Shown: positions 1 through 10,342 of the stretch, piece by piece
Layout: each line of letters starts with the position of its first letter
Position numbering within the stretch: the stretch's first letter is position 1
From: Aureococcus anophagefferens
Taxonomy: Eukaryota > Sar > Pelagophyceae > Pelagomonadales > Pelagomonadaceae
DNA length: 64,000 nt
Direction of reading: 5' to 3'
NCBI RefSeq assembly: GCF_000186865.1
Contig: NW_008705569.1
Span: 3,211 to 67,210 of the forward strand
Program-made: the position numbers and the translations under genes
The notes under the pieces: generated by a model
Seen by the model: only the letters and a program-made list of their open reading frames with translations
Database searches by the model: none
What the model was told of the DNA's origin: nothing

Positions 1-635
1 AGCTCGCCGACGAAGCCGTCCACATCCACGTTGAGCTTGACGTCGCGGTAGCCCGACGTCCCACCGCTCAGATTGTTCTTGCACCGCAGGATTCTCAGCT
101 CCTCGCCGCGCGCCGCCGCGCGTAGCTTCGAGATCGCCGCGTTGAAGTCGTTCGCCGTGCCGTAGACGCCGGTCGCGCGCTCGACGTCGACGACTCGCGC
201 GACGTCGCCGCCGTAGTCGTGCTCGGCCTTCTCCTTGATGCGCAGCGTGCCCTTGCGCGGGCCCTGGTAGTAGGCGCCGCCGGACTCCTTGACGGGCTGC
301 TCGAGCGCCGCGTGCATCGCCTCGGCGCGCACGCTGGCCAGCTCCTCGAGCTCGTCGACGGTCGCCCCCTCGCGGAGCGCGCACCGCGGCGGCTCCTCGG
401 GCGAAAAGTCGGCCTGAAGCGCCGCGGTCGCCACGAGCAGATCGTCCGCCGCGCAGCTTTCCCACGCCGCATCGTAGAACGCTTTGACGTCCTGCTCCGC
501 GCGGGAGATCACGTCCGTGAGTCCATCTCGATCGCAATGCTCGACGTCGCGGCTGCCTCGCGGCGTGCGCGGCACGGCCCGCTCCACGTTGCTGCAGATG
601 ATCTGCACCTGGTCGACGCTCGCGCTGGCGCCCAT
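1..635 (-). CDS. RelA/SpoT-like domain protein, N-terminal part (runs off window)
   Basis: Reading the minus strand from the ATG at 633-635 gives 211 uninterrupted codons that run off the left edge, so only the N-terminus is present. The protein begins MGASASV, an N-myristoylation-type start (Gly2, Ser6). Residues about 130-211 hold KEKAEHDYGGDVARVVDVER, then an Asn-Asp-Phe helix, then RCKNNLSGGTSGYRDVKLNV and DGFVGEL. This order (R-V-V-D, later a 'K-N ... GYRD-K-N' stretch, then a GEL) resembles RelA/SpoT-type nucleotidyltransferase-fold domains of large algal and oomycete proteins. The family call rests on that motif order from memory; (p)ppGpp synthesis is not shown. The next gene downstream on this strand lies outside the window. 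Confidence 0.5.
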   Translation of the reverse strand, partial: MGASASVDQVQIICSNVERAVPRTPRGSRDVEHCDRDGLTDVISRAEQDVKAFYDAAWESCAADDLLVATAALQADFSPEEPPRCALREGATVDELEELASVRAEAMHAALEQPVKESGGAYYQGPRKGTLRIKEKAEHDYGGDVARVVDVERATGVYGTANDFNAAISKLRAAARGEELRILRCKNNLSGGTSGYRDVKLNVDVDGFVGE

Positions 636-804
636 GGCGTTATGGAGCAGCTATGCTGGCCATGCCATTCCCGGAGCCTCTTGATGTTCAAGGTGCACCA
701 TTTATTTAGCGTGAACCGCATGTGCCGTCGTTTTTTACCTCGCAAGTAACAAAAGACTCGTAAAGGCGCGCCGCCGCCGCGGCTTACGGGCTCCCTATTT
801 CAGC

Positions 805-3800
805 TTACACACGCGTATCCTTCGGGCTCATCGGGTTCACGGCGAGGAAGTCCTTCACTTCACACGCTCGCCTCGTGTCCTGCTTTGGCGCAGCAGCTGA
901 TTTTCTTCTGAAGACCAGAGCAGCGGCAGCTCCAAGACAAAGAACAGCAATAGCGCCGACGGCAATCACGATGGTAGTAGCAAAGTCAGCGGAGTCCTCG
1001 CTGCCTTTCGATTCCGCAGAGGCGGCGGCACTCGAAACAGACGGAGAAGGCGTCGGCGCTTGGACAGGCGCCAATGTCGGTCCGGCGAACGTCCACGTCG
1101 GTGCAGCAACAGGTGCTGGAGACGGCGCTGCTTCTGGTGCATTTGAAGGCGCAGAGGTCGGCACAACTGGAGCTGGAGAAGGCCGCTCCGGAGCACGAGT
1201 CGGTTCGAAGACCACAACACCACTAGATGGCTCTGCTGCTGGAGCAAGAGAAGGTCCGTCCGTAGGAGCGTCAACAGCAGAAGGCATCAAAGAAGGCGCA
1301 GCGACAGCACAAATGTCTCCAGGGTTCACGGTCAACTGAGCCGTGTTGTCTGCCCAACCGGAGCCGTCGACGTCTGGCTTCGTCCAGCAGAACCAGCGCA
1401 GACCGCACTCGATAGCCAGAGTCTCGCCCAGAGTCACCGACACAGACACAGAGCCAGTTCCAACGAGCCCTGATTCGACTTCGACGCTGGAGATGATCGT
1501 ATTCGTTGAGTCACGAAGGCTGCACGTTACCGCCTGCACTTGAGTAATCACGAAATCGAGCGTCAAAGAGGCGCTTCCAGAAGGCCAAACAGCGGCATCG
1601 TAATCAGCAAGAGCCAGCGTCACGACGCTTGACGAAGGAGACGCCGTCGCACTCGCCGAGGGCGGCGCGGTGGCGGTCGCGGTCGGAGCTTCGGAGCCCG
1701 TCTGCACCACAGGCGTCGTCGGCGCCTTTGTGGGCTCGCTCGGAGAATCTTCGACAGGAGTCGTCGGCGCCGTCGTGGGTGAAGGAGCCACCGCCACGAC
1801 ACACTCAGAAACGGAAGTCTGCATCTCGTCCGCCGCACACGGCTGGGGCACGTTCGGCTCTCCGCCGCCCGTGCAGTAGTACGCAGAGTCGTCCGACGCT
1901 GCACAATCTGCCTTCACCACGATGTGCGGATAGCTCGAGCGCCTTGGGATGCCCCAGTCGCCGGCGAGGTCGGAAGTCATCAGCGAGACCTCGTAGTCGT
2001 CCGTCCAGGACGTCGTCTCCGAGAGTCGGTTCGAGCCGCGCTGCACGACGCGAAGGTACAAAGTGCCGTCGTCTGCGAAGTGGTACGTCGTCCCATCGCC
2101 GCTGCGCACCTCATCGACAGACTCCACGTGCGTGTAATTCTGCAAGCAAAGGTAGCTGGAGCTGCACCACGTGGGTCCCTCCATGTAGATGTGGAACGAC
2201 GTGCCGACGGGATACGAGACGGCGAGCAACAGAGACGTCGTCTCGAGGACCTGGATCTGGGAGATCCGCAGCGTCTTGGGCGCGCCCTGGTCCAGGTAAA
2301 GGTACCAGCCGAAGCCACCGGAGGTCCCGACGACTTCCGCGTTGGGCATGAGCTTCACGCCCTCGGCCGTGACGTTCGCAGCTCCAAAGTGTGCGAGCCA
2401 TCCGACGCGTTCGCAAGGATCAGGACCGTCGCCGTAGCTGTTATCGCAGATCGTCGAGCCAATCTCCGCCGACAAATCGTCGTCCCATTCGAACACCTAC
2501 GGAGGCGCAACGATGGCGACGTTTCCCGGCGAAGCGCGGGACGCCGCCGAGCACCATCGACGTCAACAAGCGGTCTTCCGCGGGGCAGCAGTAGAACAAT
2601 CCGCCCGCGACGAGCTCGCACGCGTCGTCGATCTTCCACCTGCGAAGGTTCGGCGTCGCGGAAGAGGAGAGCGGCGCGTGGGCGCGTGCGCCGCGGCGCG
2701 GAAGGACAGGGGGCGGCGCGGGAGGGCGGCGCGCGAATCGCGACGCGGGCCGCGCGCCAATCGCCCGCGTCGACGTTGGAGCCGAGGATCGTCGTGCCCC
2801 AGGCCTTCTGGCACGCGGATCCGTCGACGTCGAGCCAAGATTGCATCCGTCCAGAGATGGAAATCGGCTCGACCTTGTTGTAGCCGACGAGGTTCGACGA
2901 GTAGTCCTGGTCGTAGACGATAGCTCCGGTGATGCTCATCCACTCCGGCAAATGCAGGTCCGAGTGCGCCGTGCACTGGTAGATGATCGAGTCCAAGCAC
3001 TCGTCTTCGCAGTCGCTCCAGGCGGTGGGGTCGCAGCCGCGGATCGTCGCGTTCCAGAACACCGTGTTGACGGCCGTGTCGTACCTGAGTGCGTCTCCTT
3101 AAAAACTCATCTAAATTCTCATCAGATGAAGGACCTCGTCCCGGTCATCCGACCACCCTCCCACAAAAAGACACAGCACACACAGACCACTTCACGACGT
3201 TCATGCTCGAGCGGAAGAACCGCTTGTCGAACCACTGGCACTCGTAGGCGCCATCGTCCGCCGCCACCAACACCCCCCCAGAATAGTGGGCCGTCTCGCA
3301 GGGCATGGTTTGCACGTTGCTCGTCCGGCACGTCACGAGGGCCTCGGAGACCTCGGCTTCCCCGAAGACCTCGGCGGCGGGCCCGCCGATCAAGTCGTGG
3401 GCCTCGAACTTGGACGTCCGCGACCGCTCGCCCCAGTGCATGAGCCCGACGTTCGAGAGCGCCGCCTTGAGGTTCGTGAACTCCATGAAGGCGTCGCAGC
3501 CGACCTAGAACACAAGCATCGACGAAAAGCCAGGTTTGGGGACGCCGCCGCGAGAGTACGGGGTACTCGCCCGTGCACTCGTCCTCGGGCGACGCCGGGC
3601 ACGAGTCCGTGTCGATCTCGCAGGTCCTCAACCCCTGCTGCTCGCGGCCCGGGTTGTAGACCAAGCCGTCGGCCCAGCCCTCGGGATGAGCCGCGTCGTC
3701 GTCGGAGTCCGCGACGTACTCGAGGACGCCGCCCGCGTAGACGCAGCCCGCGTGGCTCCACCACCAGCCCGTGGAGTGGCAGGAGTTGCCGTCGAAGAGA

Positions 3801-6140
3801 AGGATCCGCGACGCCCTGGGATGGGTGTCGACGTCGCGGTGCGCGCCGACGGGAGACGGCAGAATCGGGTAGTGAAAGCCGGAGAAGCCGCCCGTGGCCG
3901 CGTTGCCCGTGACCGTGTTCCAGCCGTTCCTGCGAAGGGATGCACGCTCGGCGCGGCGGGCGAGAGATCCTTGTGAGTGAATGGGGTTCGTCCCGCACGC
4001 AAAGACGCCGCGCCGCGCGAGATGTAAAACGCCGACGCCGTCGAGTCCGACGGCTCCCGCAACGATGCGCTGTCGTAGATGTTGTCGAGCCACTGCGCCG
4101 TGCCGCTGTCGCCGGGCGGCTTGCCCATCACGTGGATGTGCGCGAAGAGGTTGAAGGAGATGACGTTCTCCTCCTCGACGCCGTCCTCGAGGTACAAGCA
4201 GTGGCCGACGATGTCGAACGCGACGTTGCGCTCGACGCGCACCTTGTTCGTGCCGTGGATGGTCACGCAGCGCCAGAAGCTCCGGTGGAACGACGAGTCC
4301 GTCACGTAGGAGCCCTCGCCGCGGTCTCCGAGCAAGTGCCAGTGCAGCGCGTAGCGGCCTGTGCGAGATCACGGGGAAGTACTCGTCCAGGTCCTCGCGC
4401 AACTCGAATGGCTCGCCCTCCTTCATAACCTCCTCAAAATCTCCAGGTCCTCGCGCAACGCGAACGGCCCGAGCGCAAGAAACAACAACGACGCTGGTAA
4501 CAAGACCTTCAAAGTTCGTCTGGCCCATGCGGTAGAACTCGACGCCCGAGATGTGGCCCACGGCGTCCGCGCCGCGGAGCATGACGTGGCCGCCGAAGCC
4601 CGTCAGGTACGAGTCCTCGCAGGGGTAGGAGCCGTAGCCGTTGGACTCGTAGCACGCCTACGCGGGCTGGTTCGGCATCAAGGGCGTGTTCGTACCAAAA
4701 GACGTCGGGGCACGCGACTGTTTCCGCGTCCGTGGGCTCGGAGTCCTCCGCGGCGCCTTGGACGACGATCCGCCGCGAGAGCAGCCCGACCTCGGCCTGG
4801 TACTCGTCGCCGCCGTAGTGGTCGAAGAGCAGGGCCCCGGAGAGCTCCACGAAGACGACGTCGTCGCCCAGATGCGACGCGGCACGGACATCCGCGACGG
4901 TGAACCTCTCGTTCTGGTGCCACGCGCGATCGTCGCGGAGCGTCGTGCCCGCGACGAAGATCTCGTCGCCGACGGCCCAGTTCACGGCGTCCTGGATCAG
5001 AATCGACGAGTCTCCGGCGGCGGCGGTCACCGCGAGCCGCGACCACGTCTGCACGTACAGCCCGCCGTGGAGCTCCAACGTGCCGTTCTTCACGTCGATG
5101 CCCTTGATCGACGGATCCTGCGCGACCATGGTGTCGTCCGGCCGCGCGCCGTGCAACGTGATCGAGACGGGCGACATCGTGCGGCAGCTCGGCGACCCGA
5201 TCACGAGCTCGCCCTCGACGACGATGCCCTCGACGTGCAGCTCGATGGGCTCGTCCGCGAAGACCAGCGACGACCCGTCGCTCACCTACAAAAACGCCGC
5301 CTGAAAAAAAACGCTCAAAAAACTCCTCCCCTTGCTCACGGTCACGACGCCGTACGTCCCCTCGGAGAGCGAGCAGGACGAGATCAAGACGTCGCCGGAA
5401 ACCACGACGTCGGCGCCGACGGCGGGCACCACGCCGTCGGCCCAGGTCGCGGGATCGTGCCACGCTAACAGCCCTCCCGCGCGATCCGGGCAGTCGTGGC
5501 GGTCGTTGGAACCGCTCACAAACGCGCCCGGATGGCCGAGGTCCACGAGTTCCGAGTTCGTCGCGCGCGTGACGACGCGCGACGCCGTCGTCGTGATCGA
5601 CGCGTCCTCCGCGGGGAACTCGGGCGCGTCCGCGGCTTCGCGCGGGCCGCAGGCCGTCGGCACCGGGATCGGCGCGGCCGTCGGCGCGAAGCTCGACGTC
5701 GGCTGCGGGATCGGCGCAGAGGTCGTCGGCTGCGGACTTCCCGTCGGCACGGCCGTCGGCGCGGGCGTCGCGCTGCACACCGCGCCGGCGTCCTGGTCCA
5801 CGAGCGTCGTCCGCTCGCTCCAGGTGTTCGAGGCCGTCTCGTAGAACGAATAGCACCGCCAGTAGTAGTCGCAGGAGACGCCGTCCAGCGACGACACGGC
5901 CACCTCCAGCGACAGGCTCCCGGTGACCGTGGGCTCGGAAGTCACCGCTGCGCTCGCCGTGCCGCCGCTCGAGCTCTTGATCAAACATTTGATCTGCGAC
6001 GCCTCCGTGAACGAATAGCTCACCGTCAGCGCTGCCGTCTGCCCGGAGTAGATCTCGGCGTCGTAGCTCGTCATCGTGAGCACTTCTTCGCCGAGCGCCA
6101 GCGGAAGTAGAGCAGCCGCGCAGAGCCACAGGCGGCCCAT
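805..6140 (-). CDS. secreted/type I membrane G8-domain and beta-helix protein (CEMIP/TMEM2/PKHD1L1-like), nine exons
   Basis: The ATG at 6138-6140 gives a signal peptide (GRLWLCAAALLPLALG). The product is about 1,560 aa. Order: an N-terminal beta-rich module, a Pro/Thr/Ser linker, a G8 domain (WHDPATWADGVVP onward through exon 2), a parallel beta-helix with VTIHGTNKVRVERNVAFDIV and GHCLYLEDGVEEENV, a second beta-rich module resembling the N-terminal one, a long Pro/Ser/Thr stalk, one membrane helix (about TTIVIAVGAIAVLCLGAAA) and a short basic tail. Exons on the minus strand: 6140-5340, 5285-4716, 4657-4507, 4358 to about 4019, 3929-3560, 3504-3188, 3084 to about 2750, 2639 to about 2530, 2496-805. 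Junctions at 5340/5285, 4716/4657, 4507/4358, 3560/3504 and 3188/3084 keep frame and family motifs (for example TNFEG-RYALHWHLLGD); the others are approximate. The intron 4658-4715 starts with GC. Related animal proteins act in hyaluronan metabolism; the role here is unknown. Confidence 0.75.
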
Positions 6141-6276
6141 CGTGAATGCTGCAACTTGGCGACCGTGCTTGCTCCTTGCACATTCAAGCGCGTGTCGAGC
6201 CAACTTGCGCTGTGCTACGAGGAGCACTAAGGGCTGCGAGGTAAGGGTGCCTCTCGCACCCTAACGACCCCTACTC

Positions 6277-7521
6277 TCAAAAGAACATCTTCTTCAACGA
6301 CAACGCCACGTTCCACCAGTGGTGGCCGGAGAGTTTCCGCTGCTTGCGCTCGTAGGCCGTCTCGATGTGGGGCGGCTCGGGCATGGGCGGCATCTGCGGG
6401 TGCGGCGGGTCCGGCGCCCAGAACGGATGCCTCGCCACACCCCCGCAGTGCTTCTCGTAGAGCTTCAAGTCCTCCGCGTAGACGTCGCGGACGTAGTTTT
6501 CGATCGCCACCCTACTCTCGTTCGTGAACTGCTGCGTGTGGCGCCGCGCGCGCCGGCACCAGACGCGGCCGACCTGGGGCTTGCCGTACTTGAGCTTCTC
6601 GCCGTGCGCGAACGCCTCCGCGAAGCCGTCGATGCGCTTGGCCAGGGAGCTGTCGAGCTGGCAGCGCCGCTCCCGCGCGGCGTCCGTCGCGCAGTACGGC
6701 CGGACGACGGTCTCGAAATCAGCATCCAAATTCTCGAAGCAGAGGAATTTCGTCGCGGTGCCCACGTAGTCGATCTGCCGCGAGAAGAGCGGGTCGCTCG
6801 GCGGCTCGCCGACGCGGAACGGCTGGATGTCCGAGTCAAAGGCGCGGCAATTTTCATAAAACCCCTCGCGATCATCCAGGGCGTCGCTCGCGAGCTGCGC
6901 GGAGCCGACGTAGGAGAAGCAGCGCGGGTTCTCGACGCCCTCGGTGTCGTCCATGAGCATGTCGTCGCTCCGGCCGTCGACGCCCTTGAAGGTCCAGGAC
7001 AGCGCCGACGCGAGGCGATCGTGGGGATCGCGCAGCACGACGGCGACCTCGCAGTCCGCGCACGCGGATCCCTGGGCCGGCGCGACGGCGATCGCCGGCT
7101 GGCACTTCGTCGCCACGCTCAGCCCGCACCGCGCGTTCCGCGGCGGGCCCACGAGTTCGAGCCGTCTCCCGGACGTCGCCGGCGTGCAGTGCGCCGCGTG
7201 CGCGGCCTGCTGCGCGGCGACGACGCCCGCGGCGCCGTACGCCGCCGCGGCCCACGCGGCCGCCGCGCGCGCCGTCGCGTTCGGGTCCGGCGCCGCCGGT
7301 CGCAAGAGCTTCGTCCGCCTTGGCGGCGCCGGCGGCTCGTGGCGGTGCTTGTGGTGCGACGCGAAGTGGTGCATCATCGCGCCTTCCGCGGCGACGACGG
7401 CCCGGTGCTCCATCTCCAACAGCATGCCGCGCTCGTGGTAGCTCACGATGCCCAGGAAGCCCAGAAGCCACGCACAGCCAATGCTCACGGCGAAGCAGCC
7501 CATCTTCTGCGGCAGGACCAT
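6277..7521 (-). CDS. type II membrane sulfotransferase-like protein
   Basis: 414 aa from the ATG at 7519-7521; a GTG two codons upstream is not needed. A cytosolic stub is followed by a signal-anchor (FAVSIGCAWLLGFLGIVSY) and a His/Ala/Pro-rich stem. The lumenal domain has VAVVLRDPHDRLASALSW near residue 165, matching the 3'-phosphosulfate-binding 'RDP-x-DR-x-x-S' motif of carbohydrate sulfotransferases. The C-terminal part (YVRDVYAEDLKLYEKHC) is also typical of Sulfotransfer_2 proteins. The 5' PAPS loop is not clear, so transferase activity is inferred. A second protein with the same RDP-x-DR motif lies at 19144-20274. Golgi location is inferred from topology. No intron is needed. Confidence 0.6.
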   Translation of the reverse strand: MVLPQKMGCFAVSIGCAWLLGFLGIVSYHERGMLLEMEHRAVVAAEGAMMHHFASHHKHRHEPPAPPRRTKLLRPAAPDPNATARAAAAWAAAAYGAAGVVAAQQAAHAAHCTPATSGRRLELVGPPRNARCGLSVATKCQPAIAVAPAQGSACADCEVAVVLRDPHDRLASALSWTFKGVDGRSDDMLMDDTEGVENPRCFSYVGSAQLASDALDDREGFYENCRAFDSDIQPFRVGEPPSDPLFSRQIDYVGTATKFLCFENLDADFETVVRPYCATDAARERRCQLDSSLAKRIDGFAEAFAHGEKLKYGKPQVGRVWCRRARRHTQQFTNESRVAIENYVRDVYAEDLKLYEKHCGGVARHPFWAPDPPHPQMPPMPEPPHIETAYERKQRKLSGHHWWNVALSLKKMFF

Positions 7522-7634
7522 GCCCACAGCGGCGGGCGGTTCGACCTCGAGGACGGCAGCGCTGGATGTTGCCGTGCACAGTGCCGCCTTGGCCGAGAAC
7601 TTATGATATGGGCTCCTCGCGTGGGTAAGGGAGG

Positions 7635-9486
7635 ATGGTGAAGTGGGCGTCGCTCCTGAGCGTCTGCGCAGCCTTCGTGACGCACCAGCGCCGCGAGGAC
7701 GTCATCGGGCTGCGGTCGACCTTCGCCGCGGAGGACGGCGACCTGCTGCCCCGCGGCAGCGCGACGCTGTCCACGTCCGTGCGCGTCTACCTGCCCGTTT
7801 CGACATACAGGATCAAGCTCATGCGCACAGCGAATCCCTACTTTGACATCGCGCTCTGGGGGGATAACAGCGGCGCGTCGCTCGGGCAGACGTACATCGG
7901 AACTTTAGACTTCGACTGGGGCCCGACGGATTGGGTCAACGTCTCGGACTGGCATCGCTACACGGTGAGCTTCGACCAGGTCAACAACGTCGTGCTCCTC
8001 TTCGTCGACGGCGTGATGCTGCAGAACTACTCGAACACAGACCCCGACATGTCCGTCGACTTCTCGCCGGAGGCTTCCTCGACGTTCTTCCTCGGCATGT
8101 ACGGCGAGTGGTCCTGGGGGGACGACGACTCGGGCCAGTTGTTCTTCCTCAACGACGACCGCTTCCGCGGCCAGATCGACGAGGTGGCTTTCTGGGACCG
8201 CGCGCTGTCGCCGGACGACGTCGAGGCGCTCGCGGCCGGCGACGCGGCGACGCGCTCGGGCGTCGACGCCGCGCTCTCGCTCGACCCGTCGCTGCTCTAC
8301 GACTTTTCCGTGCCCGCGGACGCCGACGGGGCCTGGCCGAACCAGGGCTTCGCGGGCGAGCGCTACGCCGTAGGCGGCGGCCAGGTGGCCTCGGGCGTCG
8401 ACGCGTTCACGTCGACGTACGTCGTCGACTCGTGCGCGTACGGCACGCTCTCGGCGCCCGTCTTCAGCAACGCGACGGGATTCGGCGAGGTGGCGCTACG
8501 CGACGCCCGAGGCCCGCGTCGAGGGACTGACCAAGTTCGTCGAGCGCGAGATCGCCGTGAGCGAGGGCCTGCCGAGTCGAGAGCTGCTGTCGAAGCTCGA
8601 GGACGCGCTGCTCCACAAGCAGCAGCAGCTCCGCGACGAGTTCTCCGACATCGAGCCCTACCAGCTCCTCTACCGGGAGTTCGAGCCGGAGTACTGGTAC
8701 TGGGACACCGTCGACGGCATCCGACGGCTCGTGCTCTCCGCGGCGATCGCCGTCTTCGCGCGCGGCGACTCCATCCAGGCGGTCGTCGGCTGCACGCTGA
8801 GCTTTTGCTACGCCGCGCTCGTGGCTTCGCAGGGCCCCTACGTCGACCCCGAGGACGACTGGCTCGCGCGCTGCTCGACGCAGATCATCGTCCTCGTGTA
8901 CATCGTGGCCGTCGGTCGGTACGCGGACATGTCCGAGGAGACGGGAGAGACGCGCGAGACGTACCGCCGGTTGCTCGTGCTGTTTGGCGTCATCGCGCCG
9001 CTGCTGCTGATTCTGAAGGTCATCGCCCACATGATCGCGCACGACTCGCACTTTGAGCTCAACGCCATGCTCGAACGGGACCGAGCGGGTGAGTTTTCGT
9101 CTTTTGGGGACGACCTGGATTTATGGGAGCTCGTAGGTTCGTCGTGGGTCGAGAGCCACATCCCGCAGGCGCCTCGGAGAAGCGTGATCGTGCGATATAT
9201 GGACCGGTTGGGCCTTCCGACGACGCTCGCTCCACCGACGGTCGTCGTGATCGACGAACCTTCGAAAGCCGTCTTGCCCGCTGAGTCTCGCTTGCAGCAG
9301 CGCATCCACTGCGAATCGCCCATCGAGGAATCAGACGTCGCGCTTATCGCCGGCGACGACGCTCCGGTCGTTGATGATGGGTTCGCTTCGTGCGGCGCGA
9401 CGTGCGGCGTCTTCGACTTTAAAGGATTCCAGGATCCACCAAGTGATCCACCGGCGGAACGTGAGATCGAGCACGTAGGAACGTAA
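7635..9486 (+). CDS. LamG-like domain plus multi-pass membrane protein, with a frame break near 8.48-8.55 kb
   Basis: From the ATG at 7635 a signal peptide (KWASLLSVCAAFV) leads to a concanavalin A/laminin-G-like jelly roll with WHRYTVSFDQVNNVVLLFVD and FRGQIDEVAFWDRALSPDDV, ending about 8480. The downstream reading frame is different and encodes RYATPEARVEGLTKFVEREI, then EYWYWDTVDGIRRLVLSAAI and three to four hydrophobic helices, ending at 9484-9486. That second part resembles the C-terminal membrane region of large stramenopile channel-like proteins (inference). A 51-nt GT-AG intron starting at the GTACGG near 8436 and ending at the GAG near 8487 would join the frames, but I cannot confirm it. 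A small indel or a lost exon is the alternative. The membrane part looks short for the family. Confidence 0.5.
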
Positions 9487-9548
9487 GTACCGCTGGTTCT
9501 GCCTTCATGCGCCACGTCTATCTTAGGCCTGGGCACTTAAGAGAAAAT

Positions 9549-10310
9549 TTACGACGCCGTCGCGCGGTAGCGCGCGATCATCGAGCGGATCGCGTGGGCC
9601 GGGACGAGGTCGAGGTTCGGCAGGGCCTCGTTCGTGATCGGCGACGTGCGCCGCCGCTCGAACCACGCGGCGATCGCGCGGCGCTCGTACGTGTGGCCGT
9701 CCGCGGCGATGACGGGGTCCTCCATGAGCTCGAAGCTGATCGGGCACGTGAACTCGTCGGGGAGCGAGTCGCAGCGGAGGGGCGGCGGCGGCGGCGCGGC
9801 CGCGGGCGCGGGCGCGGGCGCGGCGCCGGCGCCGGCCTTGACGACGTCGACGCACTTGTCGCGGCCCTTGAAGCGAGTCACGTCGTAGAGCACGCGGTCG
9901 CCGGCCTTCAAAACCCCACAAACGTCGCTCAAGTGGACGAAGACGTCCGCGCCGCCGCCGTCGGGCTGGACGAAGCCGTGGCTCTTGTTGAACCAGAGCA
10001 CCGTGCCCGAGAGGCGGCCGCGCCGCGCCGGCGCGAAGCGCGCCTCGACGGGCGCCGCGAGGGCCGAGACGATCGCGTTGGCGTCCGCGGGCGCGATGCC
10101 GAGCGACGCAAAGTCGTCGGGCCGCAGCAGGCCCAGGGCCTCGAAGTCGACCTCCTCGGCCTCGAAGACGGCCTCGAGGTGGCCGAGGCCGACGCGCGCG
10201 AGCACGCCGGAGACCGTCGTCGGCGGCGGCGGCGGCGCGGCCGCGCGCGCGGCGGGCCTCGGCGGCCTCGTCGTCTCCCTCCGGGGCGGCGGCGCCGGCG
10301 GCGCGGCCGG

Positions 10311-10342
<32 letters not shown>

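Noticed and set aside
4386..4459. 18-bp direct repeat inside intron 3 of the G8 gene (tccaggtcctcgcgcaac twice, 56 bp apart)
   Set aside because: It is real, but similarity does not extend beyond the core, so it looks like local intron drift rather than a mobile element.
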